This document shows positions 1 through 8,970 of a stretch of 64,000 bases of DNA, one piece after another. Made by a program: the position numbers and the translations under genes. Position 1 is the first letter of the stretch. Every line of letters begins with the position of its first letter. A model generated the notes under the pieces. It did not search any database. It saw only the letters and a program-made list of their open reading frames with translations, and was not told the origin of the DNA. This DNA comes from Bizionia sp. GTDB lineage: Bacteria; Bacteroidota; Bacteroidia; Flavobacteriales; Flavobacteriaceae. Location: NCBI GenBank assembly GCA_020631395.1, contig JAHDHI010000019.1:1-64000 (forward strand), written 5' to 3'.

Positions 1-2
1 TA

Positions 3-1052
3 AGCGACGTGGATTACGTGTTTCAATACAAGGACCACTTGGGGAACATACGACTGTCCTATACGGATGCCGATGGCAACGGGGACATCGATGCCGCGAC
101 CGAGATCATCGAGGAGAACAACTACTATCCTTTCGGCCTCAAGCACAAGGGGTACAATGACGTGGTCTCGGCAAATGTGAACTCGGTGGCGAGCAAGTAT
201 AAGTACCAAGGACAAGAACTTGAAGAAGGTTTAGGTTACAATATGTACGAATTTCAATTGAGGCATTACGATGCTACAATTGGAAGGTTTGTTACCACTG
301 ATCCATATGAGCAATTTATGTCTCCGTACCTTGCGATGGGAAATAACCCTGTTGTTTCTTTTGACCCAGATGGAGGATATTGTACCGATGCAAACGGTAA
401 TACAATAGCTTGTCCCGAAGGAGAAGATTTTGATTTTTATAGAGATAATGACAAGGACAGTATTAGTATTCAAGATGAAGTTGTTGTAACTGCCGATTTA
501 AGCGATATTAAAGATGAAAAAGATAATGAAGATTATTGGGCTGAAATTAATAGTTCTGCTGAAATTTTAGATAGAATTGAAACGTTGAATACAGGGAAAA
601 CTTCAGAAGGTAGGGGAGCGGAAAGATTAGCAAAAGCAAGAGGAGAAGAACTTTTGGCAAGTGTACAAATTTTCAATGACGTAGAACTTTTAGGGTCTAG
701 TACTAGTAGTCCACTGGATTTTATTGGAGGCAAAGCTGCAGGTAGCTTGATTCTTAAGTTTAAGCCTGAGCAATTAATGAAATGGTGGTCAGGAATAGGT
801 AAAGCAAAAAATGCGATGTCTGCTACTAAAACAGTTTCTAAAATTAAAGGTGATCTTCTTAAATATTATAAACGTGGAGAAAAAGTAGGTACAGCAGCAG
901 GACGTAGTAGTGGTCATGGAACTCCACATATGAGAACTGGAGCTGAATTAATTAGACTCTCTAATCAAAAAGGATTGGCCAAAGAATATGCGGCTGCATT
1001 AAGAAAAGAAGGAAATAGACTTTTAAAACGAGGAAATGGCATAAATCATTAA
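3..1052 (+). CDS. Rhs polymorphic toxin, C-terminal part (5' end outside window)
   Basis: The frame is open to the left edge, so the GTG at 9 is not a real start and this is the 3' end of a much larger gene. The first ~120 residues carry the Rhs-associated core: DHLGNIRLSY, then YYPFGLKHKG, KYKYQGQELEE, NMYEFQLRHYDATIGRF and a DPDG motif near residue 121 that normally marks the junction to the toxin tip. The remaining ~225 residues are the variable tip. Its last 70 residues are basic and contain GHGTPHMRTG followed by a helical Lys/Arg-rich end; I do not recognise the toxin family. Rhs proteins are known to deliver C-terminal toxins to competitors, here presumably through T6SS or at the cell surface. 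G+C drops from about 50-58% before position ~200 to about 28-37% after ~240, a sign that the tip was exchanged by recombination. An immunity gene candidate begins 3 bases downstream. Confidence 0.85.
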   Translation, partial: SDVDYVFQYKDHLGNIRLSYTDADGNGDIDAATEIIEENNYYPFGLKHKGYNDVVSANVNSVASKYKYQGQELEEGLGYNMYEFQLRHYDATIGRFVTTDPYEQFMSPYLAMGNNPVVSFDPDGGYCTDANGNTIACPEGEDFDFYRDNDKDSISIQDEVVVTADLSDIKDEKDNEDYWAEINSSAEILDRIETLNTGKTSEGRGAERLAKARGEELLASVQIFNDVELLGSSTSSPLDFIGGKAAGSLILKFKPEQLMKWWSGIGKAKNAMSATKTVSKIKGDLLKYYKRGEKVGTAAGRSSGHGTPHMRTGAELIRLSNQKGLAKEYAAALRKEGNRLLKRGNGINH

Positions 1053-1055
1053 ATC

Positions 1056-1712
1056 ATGAATAAAAAACTTGATAATTTAATTACGGATATATCTCTAATA
1101 GAAGATGATAATTTAAAAACTAAAGAAATTCAAAAGGTTTTAAAAGCTTTAGACTCTTATGAAATGGATGACTATCAATTGTTTTATTTGAAAGGTTGTT
1201 TATGGAATTCTCTTCCTAAAGAAAGTGTTAAAAGAGATATTAATGTTGTAGATAATTTGAAAAAGTCAATTCAATTAAATGAAAATTATATTTTTTCTAA
1301 AACTGAATTGAGCTATTTTTATTTTGATAAGAAAGAGTATTCAAAAGTTGTTGAACTATTAAGTCCTTTAGATTTTTCTTTTTTTGAAGAAAAGGATCAA
1401 ATATGGAAAAGCTTAAAATTAAAAGAATTGCTTTTAGTTTCTAAACTGGGTTTAGTAGATAAAGTAGATAAAAAATTAACTAATGATTTTTTTGAATTAA
1501 TTTCTTCTTATACATTTTTACCAGAAGAGGAATTAGCCGTTCCAAGGGAATTAGTGGATTCTATTTTTAATAATAAGGAGAAAGAGGGGATACGCAGTAT
1601 AGCTAAAAATGTTTATCAATTGGTGAATTCTAATAATCAAAAAGATTATTTTGATAAAGAAGTTAGATTAAATTTAAAAAAGATTGTTAATAATGGTAGT
1701 GTTCCAAATTAG
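1056..1712 (+). CDS. probable immunity protein to the Rhs tip
   Basis: This is a 218-residue protein without signal peptide or membrane segment, rich in Lys, Asn, Leu and Glu and largely helical, with a weak TPR-like look (LSYFYFDKKEYSKVVELL near the middle). I do not recognise a named family. The ATG lies 3 bases after the toxin stop, and base composition is as AT-rich as the toxin tip and unlike the rest of the window. That position and shared composition are what toxin-immunity pairs show, so a role as the cognate immunity protein that binds the toxin in the cytoplasm is inferred. A strong terminator hairpin follows within 40 bases of the stop, closing the pair as one unit. Confidence 0.6.
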   Translation: MNKKLDNLITDISLIEDDNLKTKEIQKVLKALDSYEMDDYQLFYLKGCLWNSLPKESVKRDINVVDNLKKSIQLNENYIFSKTELSYFYFDKKEYSKVVELLSPLDFSFFEEKDQIWKSLKLKELLLVSKLGLVDKVDKKLTNDFFELISSYTFLPEEELAVPRELVDSIFNNKEKEGIRSIAKNVYQLVNSNNQKDYFDKEVRLNLKKIVNNGSVPN

Positions 1713-1750
1713 GACATACTAAAAATAAAGAAGTTAAATGATTAAAAAAG

Positions 1751-1785
1751 ACAGTGGTTAGTAGAAATACTAGCTACTGTTTTTA
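1751..1785 (+). terminator. rho-independent terminator after toxin-immunity pair
   Basis: A 13-bp stem (1751-1763 with 1768-1780, two G-U pairs) closes a GAAA loop and is followed by five T. It sits 38 bases after the immunity gene stop. Confidence 0.8.
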
Positions 1786-1892
1786 TACGTTGCTGTGCTA
1801 TCTACACAGCTATTTTAAAACAACGTGTTCCTTAAATGGAATTGTATTGAAAACGAAGTAGTTGTGCAATTAGGTTTTGAAATAAGATAATC

Positions 1893-1932
1893 AAGTAAAA
1901 GCAATATCTAAAAATCGATATTGCTTTTACTT
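1893..1932. terminator. 16-bp perfect hairpin, terminator-like
   Basis: Positions 1893-1908 and 1917-1932 are a perfect 16-bp inverted repeat around an 8-base loop. A/T-rich flanks on both sides would allow bidirectional action. No gene end lies directly next to it now, which fits a remnant of a lost gene cassette. Confidence 0.55.
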
Positions 1933-1958
1933 TTATTGAGTGTTTGGTTTTATAAACA

Positions 1959-2003
1959 TAGTGGCGGTAAGAGTAAGCAAATAAGAGTAAAGGCCACATT
2001 ATA
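1959..2003 (+). repeat. 45-bp direct repeat, copy 1
   Basis: This copy is identical over 45 bases to 2392-2436. Inside it, GTGGC at the start and GCCAC near the end form a short inverted repeat. The two copies flank the esterase-like gene fragment. Confidence 0.9.
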
Positions 2004-2026
2004 TTTAGTTATAGTGTGGTTTTTTT
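1994..2026 (+). terminator. terminator hairpin overlapping repeat copy 1
   Basis: A 10-bp stem with one wobble pair (1994-2003 with 2010-2019) is followed by seven T. The left arm is the end of the 45-bp repeat at 1959-2003. In the second repeat copy the right arm and T tract are lost. Confidence 0.7.
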
Positions 2027-2157
2027 ATGCGTAAGCTTTTTTAGTTTTGGTATTCTGGCTGATTCTTTTAAGAATTTCTTGTTTTTTCTGAATTGTATTC
2101 AGAACGTTTTTGGTCGTTTACAGCCTTCAAGAAGAGTATGTTTTTTAAAATTAAAAC

Positions 2158-2349
2158 TTAAAAACCAAAGTCAGCCTTGATTTCATGGGATAGTTCTAAG
2201 ACTTGGTCTTTTGTAATGCCTCCGATATCGTCCAGAGTATAGACGGATTGGTAAGTCTTCATTGCTTTTTTAGGTTTTTCCGTATTCTCATAAAAACGTC
2301 CTAGGTAGTAATGTCCCAACAACGTATTCGGATATTGATCCCTAGCCAA
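2158..2349 (-). pseudogene. C-terminal fragment of an esterase-like protein with TPR tail
   Basis: About 63 residues remain. There is no ATG, and an in-frame stop lies a few codons upstream of the nominal TTG. The text (PNTLLGHYYLGRFYENTEKP, then a KKAM..YQS..TL motif and IGGITKD) resembles, from memory, the TPR-like C-terminus of flavobacterial alpha/beta-hydrolase-fold esterases (IroE type). No catalytic part is present in the window. It lies between the two copies of the 45-bp repeat, so it is probably debris from a past duplication or insertion. The family assignment is tentative; that it is a fragment is fairly clear. Confidence 0.45.
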
Positions 2350-2391
2350 TTTCCCCGATGTAGCCTAGTATGGCTACCGCTAGAATTTTTC

Positions 2392-2436
2392 TAGTGGCGG
2401 TAAGAGTAAGCAAATAAGAGTAAAGGCCACATTATA
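2392..2436 (+). repeat. 45-bp direct repeat, copy 2
   Basis: Exact second copy of 1959-2003. It is preceded by an imperfect hairpin (about 2374-2402, arms around CTAGAA/TTCTAG) and is not followed by the T tract seen at copy 1. Confidence 0.9.
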
Positions 2437-2523
2437 AATAATTATGATGAGGAGGTCAACGGGTAAATACGTTGATAGCCATGATATATTTTTATCCGCA
2501 ACATAAAGATTGGAATGGTTGTG

Positions 2524-3600
2524 TTAGTCTGTGACGCAAATATCTTTCTTTCTTTTGGAATTGAGCTTCTTATATATGTACTTGGCGTCTTCCTTGACTC
2601 CAAATATTAAAAAGGAACTAATGTTGCTTTGCCATTTGAGACCCAGAAAATAAAGGCCATCATAAGATGTCGTTCCTCTGAAGTGTTGGACTTGTTTGTT
2701 TGAATCGAAAACATTCAATTTGATAAACTTATGATAATTCGTCCTGAATCCCGTAGCCCAAACAACGGCATCTATTTCCGTGAAGTCTTCATTTTGATCG
2801 GTCAAGATGTTACCATTGCACTGTACCAATCTCTTGAATAACTTGATGTTGTGTTTTTTTGCAATTTTTTCTGGGTAGTAACCATAGGTTGGGTCGCCTT
2901 TTGGGATTAATTTCTTTGCCAACTTATCACCCAAAAAAGTTCCTCTTTTTACTTTGAAAAGGCCTAAGGAGCCTACCCACCAAAAAATATCTATTCCCAA
3001 TATCTTTCTTGGAAAGCGTTTGATGTTTCCTTCAAACAAGGAAACATTATGCTTCTTGCTTAACTCCTTGGCTATGGCTATTCCTGAATTTCCAGACCCA
3101 ATGACAGCAACACGTGATGTCTTTTCTGGTAAAGAGTCCAGTGATTTGTAGGTAGAGGAGTGGTATTGTATTATTCCATCATTCAAGTCCTTTGCCATAT
3201 TGGGAACAAATGGATCTCCATTGTAGCCTGATGCAACAATCACATTTGTCGCGTGGTATGTTCCTTTATTGGTCGTGAGACGATATAATTTTTCCTCTTG
3301 AGTGATTTCCAATACTTGTGTGTCCAGAACTATGTGGTCTGCAAATGTAGTAGAATAGTCCTTAAGGTAATTCACAACCTCATTTTTGGTAGGAAATTTA
3401 TTTTGTGTATTAAACTTTTTACCTGCAAGAGAAATAAAAGGATTTGGGGTGATCAAGGTCAAGGAATCATATTGTTTTTTCCAAGTACTGGCTACACTAT
3501 CTCTTTCCAGAATTAAAAAATCCTCTTTGTTCTTATCCAAATAATATGCAATTGACAAACCTGCTTGGCCTGCACCAATTATAATGTGTTTTTTATGCAT
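2524..3600 (-). CDS. flavin-containing monooxygenase (CzcO/FMO-like)
   Basis: This 358-residue cytoplasmic flavoprotein has an N-terminal FAD-binding GAGQAG (residues 9-14), a second dinucleotide site GSGNSG (168-173) for NAD(P)H, and a late WATGFR motif near residue 290. That is the order expected of class B flavin monooxygenases and related NAD(P)/FAD oxidoreductases, which oxygenate N or S atoms or act as Baeyer-Villiger enzymes; the substrate cannot be read from the sequence. Its start overlaps the end of the RND pump gene by 8 bases, so it is the last gene of the seven-gene operon. Next to a sulfur-mobilising pair and an acyl-activating enzyme, a role in oxidising the cluster's product is inferred. 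Confidence 0.85.
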   Translation of the reverse strand: MHKKHIIIGAGQAGLSIAYYLDKNKEDFLILERDSVASTWKKQYDSLTLITPNPFISLAGKKFNTQNKFPTKNEVVNYLKDYSTTFADHIVLDTQVLEITQEEKLYRLTTNKGTYHATNVIVASGYNGDPFVPNMAKDLNDGIIQYHSSTYKSLDSLPEKTSRVAVIGSGNSGIAIAKELSKKHNVSLFEGNIKRFPRKILGIDIFWWVGSLGLFKVKRGTFLGDKLAKKLIPKGDPTYGYYPEKIAKKHNIKLFKRLVQCNGNILTDQNEDFTEIDAVVWATGFRTNYHKFIKLNVFDSNKQVQHFRGTTSYDGLYFLGLKWQSNISSFLIFGVKEDAKYIYKKLNSKRKKDICVTD

Positions 3601-6600
3601 TTTTATTAAAAAATTTATGAGTGTTATTCAGAAGTATGGGGATTAGAATGAGAACTAGAAACGTAGAGGACAACATTCCTCCCACAATTGTCAAAGCCAA
3701 AGGTTTCCATAAGTTGCTGCCAGAAAATATCATAGGAAGAAGACCAAAAATAGTGGTTATGGAAGTGATTAGTATAGGTAGGAAACGTTGTTTCGCACTT
3801 TCTCTTATGGCCTCCAGTCTGTTGTATCCCTTGGATTGAGATAGGTTATTATATGTGTCAACCAACAACATGGAGTTGTTGATGACTATGCCAGAGATGC
3901 TGGTAAACCCTATAAAAGCCAAAAATGAAAAGGTTTGATTGCTTATGAACAACAGGAAAATGGCTCCAACGAATGCCAACGGTATGGCCATTAGGACTAT
4001 GAATGGTTGGTGATAGCTTTTGAATTGCAATACAAGTACGGAGTAAATTGCCAATAGAGCAATGACCAAAACGATGAGAACACCTCCAAACGATTTCTTC
4101 GATGTCTTGTATTCACCTCCATAGGATAGTTCCACGTTGTCCAACCTCAGGGTTTTTACCCTGTCAATTATTTCTTCGGTCTTTTCTAGTACGTTAACTC
4201 CATTGACTACGTTGCAGGTTATCGTAAAAGCTCTTTTTCCGTCGTAATACTCTATGGCATTTGCTTCTTTTGTCAAGTTGAGCTTTGCGAAATTCTGATA
4301 GGGGATGTAAGTTTTCGTAATGTTGGATTGGACACTCAAATGATTGATTACGTTGTTGTATGTGTTTTTGGAACTTTCATTGTTTCCCAATAGTACTTTT
4401 ATGGGATAATCCTCCCCAGAGATATTCAAATCATTGACCTCATATCCGGAAAGCATCATATACAGGTTTCTATTTATCTCTGTATTGGATAGACCGAGTT
4501 TGCTGGTCTTAGATAGATCCACGGTAAGATGATATGTGAATTCCTCATCGTCCAATGGGCTATTTATGGAGTGTATTTCAGGATCTCGATGCAATAGTTC
4601 CATTACTTTCTTGGCTTCACTCCCTAAAGCCGTTGCCTCATTGCTCAACAACTTGATTTCTATAGGTGAAGCTATTGGAGGGCCATTTACCAATTCGGCA
4701 ATGGTTATCTTGGCTTTGGTGCTTTCTTGCAACATCTTCTGTATTTCTTTTTTTGTTTTTTGAAATGTCTCACTCTTCCATTCTTTTAAGAATACGATGA
4801 TTTGGGCATAATTTTCATTATATCGTTTTGGAGATATGTTATAGTACAGTTTTGGATTTCCATGTCCTATATTTAGGGCACAGCTTGCTTCCGGGTAAGT
4901 TGCCTTAATTATGGAGACTGCTTTTTGCCCTACGATTTCAGTGTTTTTCAATGCAACTCCTTTTGGCATTTCGACATCCACCAACAAAATGGGTTTGTCT
5001 GCGGGGGGGAACAATGAAACTCCCACGGCCTTGAATAGGAATACACTCAAAACCAATATGGTCAATATTGAAACTCCACTGACCAAGGGGTGCTTTAGGA
5101 CTTTGTCCAACAAGCTCAAATATTTGTTTGACAATATGTTGAGCATACGTTCCATTTTTCCTTCTCGTTTGTCCTTCAATAATAGGAAATGGCATAAAAT
5201 GGGAGTCAGGACAATTGAAAACAGTAGCGATGTAAATAAACAGAGGCATACGGTTATGGGCAAGGTTTTAATGTACTGTCCAGTTCTTCCTCCTAAATTC
5301 ATCATTGGGAAAAAGACCAATGCGGTAGTTACCGAGGAGTTGATTACTGGCCATAGAATGCTCTTCACGCCTTCTTTTATGGCTTGCACCTTGCTGTGAC
5401 CATCGTTCAGAAGCCTATGTATGTTTTCTATGATTACGATATTGTCGTCAATGACCAAGCCTATGGAAATAATAAGGGCAGCTATGCTTATTTGTTGCAA
5501 TGCAAAGCCCAAAAAGTATAGGAGACCCACTGCCGAGACAATGGCGATGGGAATGATGATGCCAGCTATCATTGCATTTCTTACACCTAGGATGAAATAG
5601 ATGAGTACAAATATGAGCAGTATGCCTTGAAGAATGTTCCAAGTCAGGTCGCTAAGTTTGCCATCCACGGATTCTGATTGATCAAAAATCGTGTCTATGT
5701 TTATGCCCTTGTTGTTTTTTGTGAATGCATCGACAATACTGGAGACTTCTTCGGAGATGTAAAACAAGTCGGCATCTTTCTTTGCTGTAGCGGTAATGAA
5801 TATACAAGGGTAATCGTCGATTTGGGTATAGTATTTGTTATTCACATCTTCTGTGAACTTGACTGTGGCAATGTCTTTAAGATATAGGATTTGCCCATTG
5901 TCGTTGGAAATCACTAGTTTTTTCAAATCGTTGATTCCCTCAAAGCCATAAGATGTCTTTACAGAAAGAGAAAAAATGTCACTACCCACCTTTCCTGTTG
6001 GTGTGATGGAAAATCGATCTTCGATTTTTGAGATGATTTGCCTTACAGGAAGTCTTGTCGCTTGTAGTTTTTGGTTGTCGATGGTTATTGCAACTATTCG
6101 TTTTCGTTCCCCATTCAAGGAAACACCATTCACTCCTTTGATGTTCTCTAATTTGTTCTTTAGTGTACTTGCTACTGTGTTGAGTCTATAATCGAATACC
6201 GTATCCTTTTGGTGAATGGCTAATTGAACGATGTTGACATCCAATGGATTCACTTTTTTTACAATGGATTTTTTTACATAATCAGGCAATACCAAACCAT
6301 TTACCACCCGCTTCAATTCGCTTAGCTTGTCGTCCACGTCCACAGTGGCTTCAGCTTCGAGTTTAACGCTAAAATAGTTGTCTTGAATGTGATAGGTCGT
6401 TTCCAGGATGTCATCGACATCGGATAGCTCGTCCTTGAGATTGGAGACTATGTCTTTTTCCAAAGTCAAGTTCGTTGCTCCAGGAGCAAGAATGGTAATG
6501 TTGTAGAAGGGAAGATTCAATATGGGATCTTCCAATTTCCTGATCTTTGACAATGACAAAAACGAAACCAACACCACCATGAAGGCTATGACGACGATAA

Positions 6601-6619
6601 ACTTTTTCTGGGCCAACAT
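3593..6619 (-). CDS. RND efflux transporter, inner-membrane pump
   Basis: At 1008 residues this has the usual RND length and duplicated layout: an N-terminal membrane segment (residues ~8-26), the EDPIL motif just after it, two large periplasmic loops and two six-helix blocks. The proton-relay helix contains VIDDNIVIIENI, with the Asp pair near 389-390, and the second half contains GIVINNSMLLVD near 911. Family members use the proton gradient to expel small molecules through a periplasmic adaptor and an outer-membrane TolC channel. Both partners are encoded directly upstream (4-base gap to the adaptor). The divergence from classic multidrug pumps and the operon context suggest a dedicated exporter, but the substrate is unknown. 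Confidence 0.93.
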   Translation of the reverse strand: MLAQKKFIVVIAFMVVLVSFLSLSKIRKLEDPILNLPFYNITILAPGATNLTLEKDIVSNLKDELSDVDDILETTYHIQDNYFSVKLEAEATVDVDDKLSELKRVVNGLVLPDYVKKSIVKKVNPLDVNIVQLAIHQKDTVFDYRLNTVASTLKNKLENIKGVNGVSLNGERKRIVAITIDNQKLQATRLPVRQIISKIEDRFSITPTGKVGSDIFSLSVKTSYGFEGINDLKKLVISNDNGQILYLKDIATVKFTEDVNNKYYTQIDDYPCIFITATAKKDADLFYISEEVSSIVDAFTKNNKGINIDTIFDQSESVDGKLSDLTWNILQGILLIFVLIYFILGVRNAMIAGIIIPIAIVSAVGLLYFLGFALQQISIAALIISIGLVIDDNIVIIENIHRLLNDGHSKVQAIKEGVKSILWPVINSSVTTALVFFPMMNLGGRTGQYIKTLPITVCLCLFTSLLFSIVLTPILCHFLLLKDKREGKMERMLNILSNKYLSLLDKVLKHPLVSGVSILTILVLSVFLFKAVGVSLFPPADKPILLVDVEMPKGVALKNTEIVGQKAVSIIKATYPEASCALNIGHGNPKLYYNISPKRYNENYAQIIVFLKEWKSETFQKTKKEIQKMLQESTKAKITIAELVNGPPIASPIEIKLLSNEATALGSEAKKVMELLHRDPEIHSINSPLDDEEFTYHLTVDLSKTSKLGLSNTEINRNLYMMLSGYEVNDLNISGEDYPIKVLLGNNESSKNTYNNVINHLSVQSNITKTYIPYQNFAKLNLTKEANAIEYYDGKRAFTITCNVVNGVNVLEKTEEIIDRVKTLRLDNVELSYGGEYKTSKKSFGGVLIVLVIALLAIYSVLVLQFKSYHQPFIVLMAIPLAFVGAIFLLFISNQTFSFLAFIGFTSISGIVINNSMLLVDTYNNLSQSKGYNRLEAIRESAKQRFLPILITSITTIFGLLPMIFSGSNLWKPLALTIVGGMLSSTFLVLILIPILLNNTHKFFNKNA

Positions 6620-6623
6620 AAGT

Positions 6624-7700
6624 TTACTTTTTTTGTACGGGTATTCCGTCTGTTATATGCTCCAAAGCCTCGATGAATTCATAATTGTCATATTTTGAGG
6701 GTATTATGAATCCGTGATCATATTGTCTTACAAAAGGAATGGTGATTTGCTTTGCCTTGCCGTTCTTCAATGTGTAGGAGACAATTGACCCCTCTTCGAT
6801 TATCTTGTCTACAAATCGTAAGGGGAGTATTGCAAATTCTTTGAGATTGTCCAATCTCAAAGCAATGTTTATCGAAAAGCCTTCTTTTATTACTGAAGTT
6901 GCCTCGAAGGAGGCCTCAATGAGGTAAAGTCCATTCATTTCAGGTTTAAAGGCTACTTTGGAGATCTTGGCTGGTGTCTCATTCTGGTCATTGCATACAT
7001 TGCATAAAACGATTATTTCTTGTCCCATGCGTAATTTTCCTACAACGTTGTCTGGTACGGAAAAAGTCACTTTTTTATTTATGCTACTATATTCAAAGAC
7101 AGGTTCACTAGGTCTTATCATCTCCCCGACGTTTTTGAACATGTTACTGATATAACCATGGTATGGAGCAACAATCTTGGATTTGCCTACATTATAGGCT
7201 GCGGACTTTTTATTTGCCAACAATGCTTCCTTCTGTAGTTCCAACTTTTTGATTTTGTTTACAGGTCCTATTGAATCTTTTTGAAGTTCATATAACTTAT
7301 CCAGATCATCATCAATGTCCTTTAGTCGGGTGTTTACCTGAACTTGATTGTTGTACACCTCCGTTGCGTTCACCTTGGCTATGATGCTACCTTCATCCAA
7401 TAGGGAAGTATCGTCTGCAACGAACTCGAGAACCCCACCATTTTTAAAGTTCATCAATAGTTTCTCTTCTGCAACTATGACTCCTTCAAATGAATGTGGT
7501 ATGCCCGAAATGCGTTCAGGTATGTATGTCACATCATTTGACAGCATCAGGATGGTTTCTTTGGGGATTTTACTTTTTTCCGCTGTAGCTTCGTTGCAGG
7601 AATTAAGCAATATGTTAATAGGTAACAAGCCAATTGTAATGAATGATATTTTGAATAAATGATATTTTCGTATTGTAATACTTTGTAACATCTTCTTCAT
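6624..7700 (-). CDS. periplasmic adaptor (HlyD/RND membrane-fusion protein), lipoprotein
   Basis: This 358-residue adaptor has a charged N-terminus, a hydrophobic stretch and a lipobox-like LLNSC near residue 35, so it is probably anchored in the membrane as a lipoprotein. A barrel-sandwich hybrid (near VLEFVADDTSLLDEGSIIAK), a short coiled coil (IDDDLDKLYELQKDS) and the return strand (APYHGYISNMF) follow, as in RND adaptors. The only ATGs before the lipobox are at 7700 and 7691, which forces an overlap of about 86 bases with the end of the upstream TolC gene. That is long for this operon and makes translational coupling likely. It should join the pump at 3593-6619 to the TolC channel. Confidence 0.88.
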   Translation of the reverse strand: MKKMLQSITIRKYHLFKISFITIGLLPINILLNSCNEATAEKSKIPKETILMLSNDVTYIPERISGIPHSFEGVIVAEEKLLMNFKNGGVLEFVADDTSLLDEGSIIAKVNATEVYNNQVQVNTRLKDIDDDLDKLYELQKDSIGPVNKIKKLELQKEALLANKKSAAYNVGKSKIVAPYHGYISNMFKNVGEMIRPSEPVFEYSSINKKVTFSVPDNVVGKLRMGQEIIVLCNVCNDQNETPAKISKVAFKPEMNGLYLIEASFEATSVIKEGFSINIALRLDNLKEFAILPLRFVDKIIEEGSIVSYTLKNGKAKQITIPFVRQYDHGFIIPSKYDNYEFIEALEHITDGIPVQKK

Positions 7701-8970
7701 ATTTAGTTTTAAAATTTAACAACGATATCATATCGATATCTCCTTGCAAGTATTTTTTTCGTTCATTGTCCAGCAATCGTTTCGAAAGCTCTTTTTTCTT
7801 CTCCAGTACCTTTAGTGAAGCTTCAAGCGAAGCCAATTCTGTATCGAGCTTGCGAATAATCAACTTCAAATGGATCATATAGTCATCGGTGGTTATTGTC
7901 AATTTTTCTTTTTCGAGTGCTATTTTCTTTTTTTCATGTTTGTTCTTTCCTCCTTCATACAAGGACCAACTTACCTTGATCGTTGCCAGATAAAAAAAAT
8001 TATCCTTGGTGTTTGCCGAGTCCGTAAAACCTTCGAATCCGCTTTTGAGATTCAGTCTAACATCCGGTTTCAAACGGTTTGTGGCTTTGTAATCCAAATT
8101 TAAAAGCATTTCTTTTTTCCTCAAGATTTCATATTGAGCCTTTTTCTTCACAAGGCTATCGAGATTGGTGATTGTCATTTTCTCAAAACCATCCAAAAGA
8201 AAATCGTCTCCTATGGTTTCCATTGGATGATGATTTGGAACTCCCAGTATTTTTTCAAACTTATCCTTGAGGTTTTCCAAGCTATGTTCCAATGTTAACT
8301 TTTGTTGTTCTTGCTTAGCCAATTCATATTTCAGATAATCCAAATCCGTGGCTTCTGCATAACCAAAATCAATTAACTTTTTGGTCTTGTGTGTTACTTG
8401 TTCAAGATATTCGATAAGCTCTTCTTGAAATGCTGATAACCTGTAGACCTTGTAAAATTCCAAATAGGTTTTTTTAACATCTTTTACGATCTCTCTTTCC
8501 TTTATCTTTTTTTGAAGATTGTATATGTCACTTTGCTGTGACGTCTTTGAATGGCCTTGTCTGGCTTTGTTGTTGTATAGTCCCCAAGTCAAGTCCAAAT
8601 GTGAGCTGAAAAAGCGATTGGGGTAAAACTGTTCCTTGAAATTAGGAATGTCCACATTGAAATTGTCGTTACCAGTAATTTCATATAAGGTTCCATAAAG
8701 TGGGTTGAGCAAGTCACCAGAGGCGAAATTTATGGTTCTGCCCCCATTTGCCAATGTAAAACTATTGTTGAATGTGATTTTTGGAAATAGATGACTTTTT
8801 GCCATTAAATTATGCTGCAATGCTATTTTGGCATCTATTTTCGAGGATCTTATCGCTAAATTATGCTCCAATGCCTTTTGAATGCAATCATCTATTTGAG
8901 CTAGTCCAAAAATAGGATTGAAGACCAAAAGGCAAAAGAGCACTATTTTATTGATAGATTGATAGGACAT
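7615..8970 (-). CDS. TolC-family outer-membrane efflux channel
   Basis: This 451-residue protein has a signal peptide (SINKIVLFCLLVFNPIFGLA, cleaved around residue 25) followed by the long alternating helical segments and the internal duplication of OEP/TolC proteins. It ends in a Tyr. It would form the outer-membrane exit duct for the adaptor and RND pump encoded next. Its start overlaps the cysteine desulfurase stop by 23 bases and its end overlaps the adaptor gene by 86, so all are expressed together. Length and repeat structure match the family. The substrate cannot be predicted. Confidence 0.9.
   Translation of the reverse strand: MSYQSINKIVLFCLLVFNPIFGLAQIDDCIQKALEHNLAIRSSKIDAKIALQHNLMAKSHLFPKITFNNSFTLANGGRTINFASGDLLNPLYGTLYEITGNDNFNVDIPNFKEQFYPNRFFSSHLDLTWGLYNNKARQGHSKTSQQSDIYNLQKKIKEREIVKDVKKTYLEFYKVYRLSAFQEELIEYLEQVTHKTKKLIDFGYAEATDLDYLKYELAKQEQQKLTLEHSLENLKDKFEKILGVPNHHPMETIGDDFLLDGFEKMTITNLDSLVKKKAQYEILRKKEMLLNLDYKATNRLKPDVRLNLKSGFEGFTDSANTKDNFFYLATIKVSWSLYEGGKNKHEKKKIALEKEKLTITTDDYMIHLKLIIRKLDTELASLEASLKVLEKKKELSKRLLDNERKKYLQGDIDMISLLNFKTKYEEDVTKYYNTKISFIQNIIHYNWLVTY

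Noticed and set aside
2456-2475. terminator for the minus-strand efflux operon (TCAACG/CGTTGA hairpin)
   Set aside because: Only 6 bp with no T tract on the relevant strand; too weak to call.
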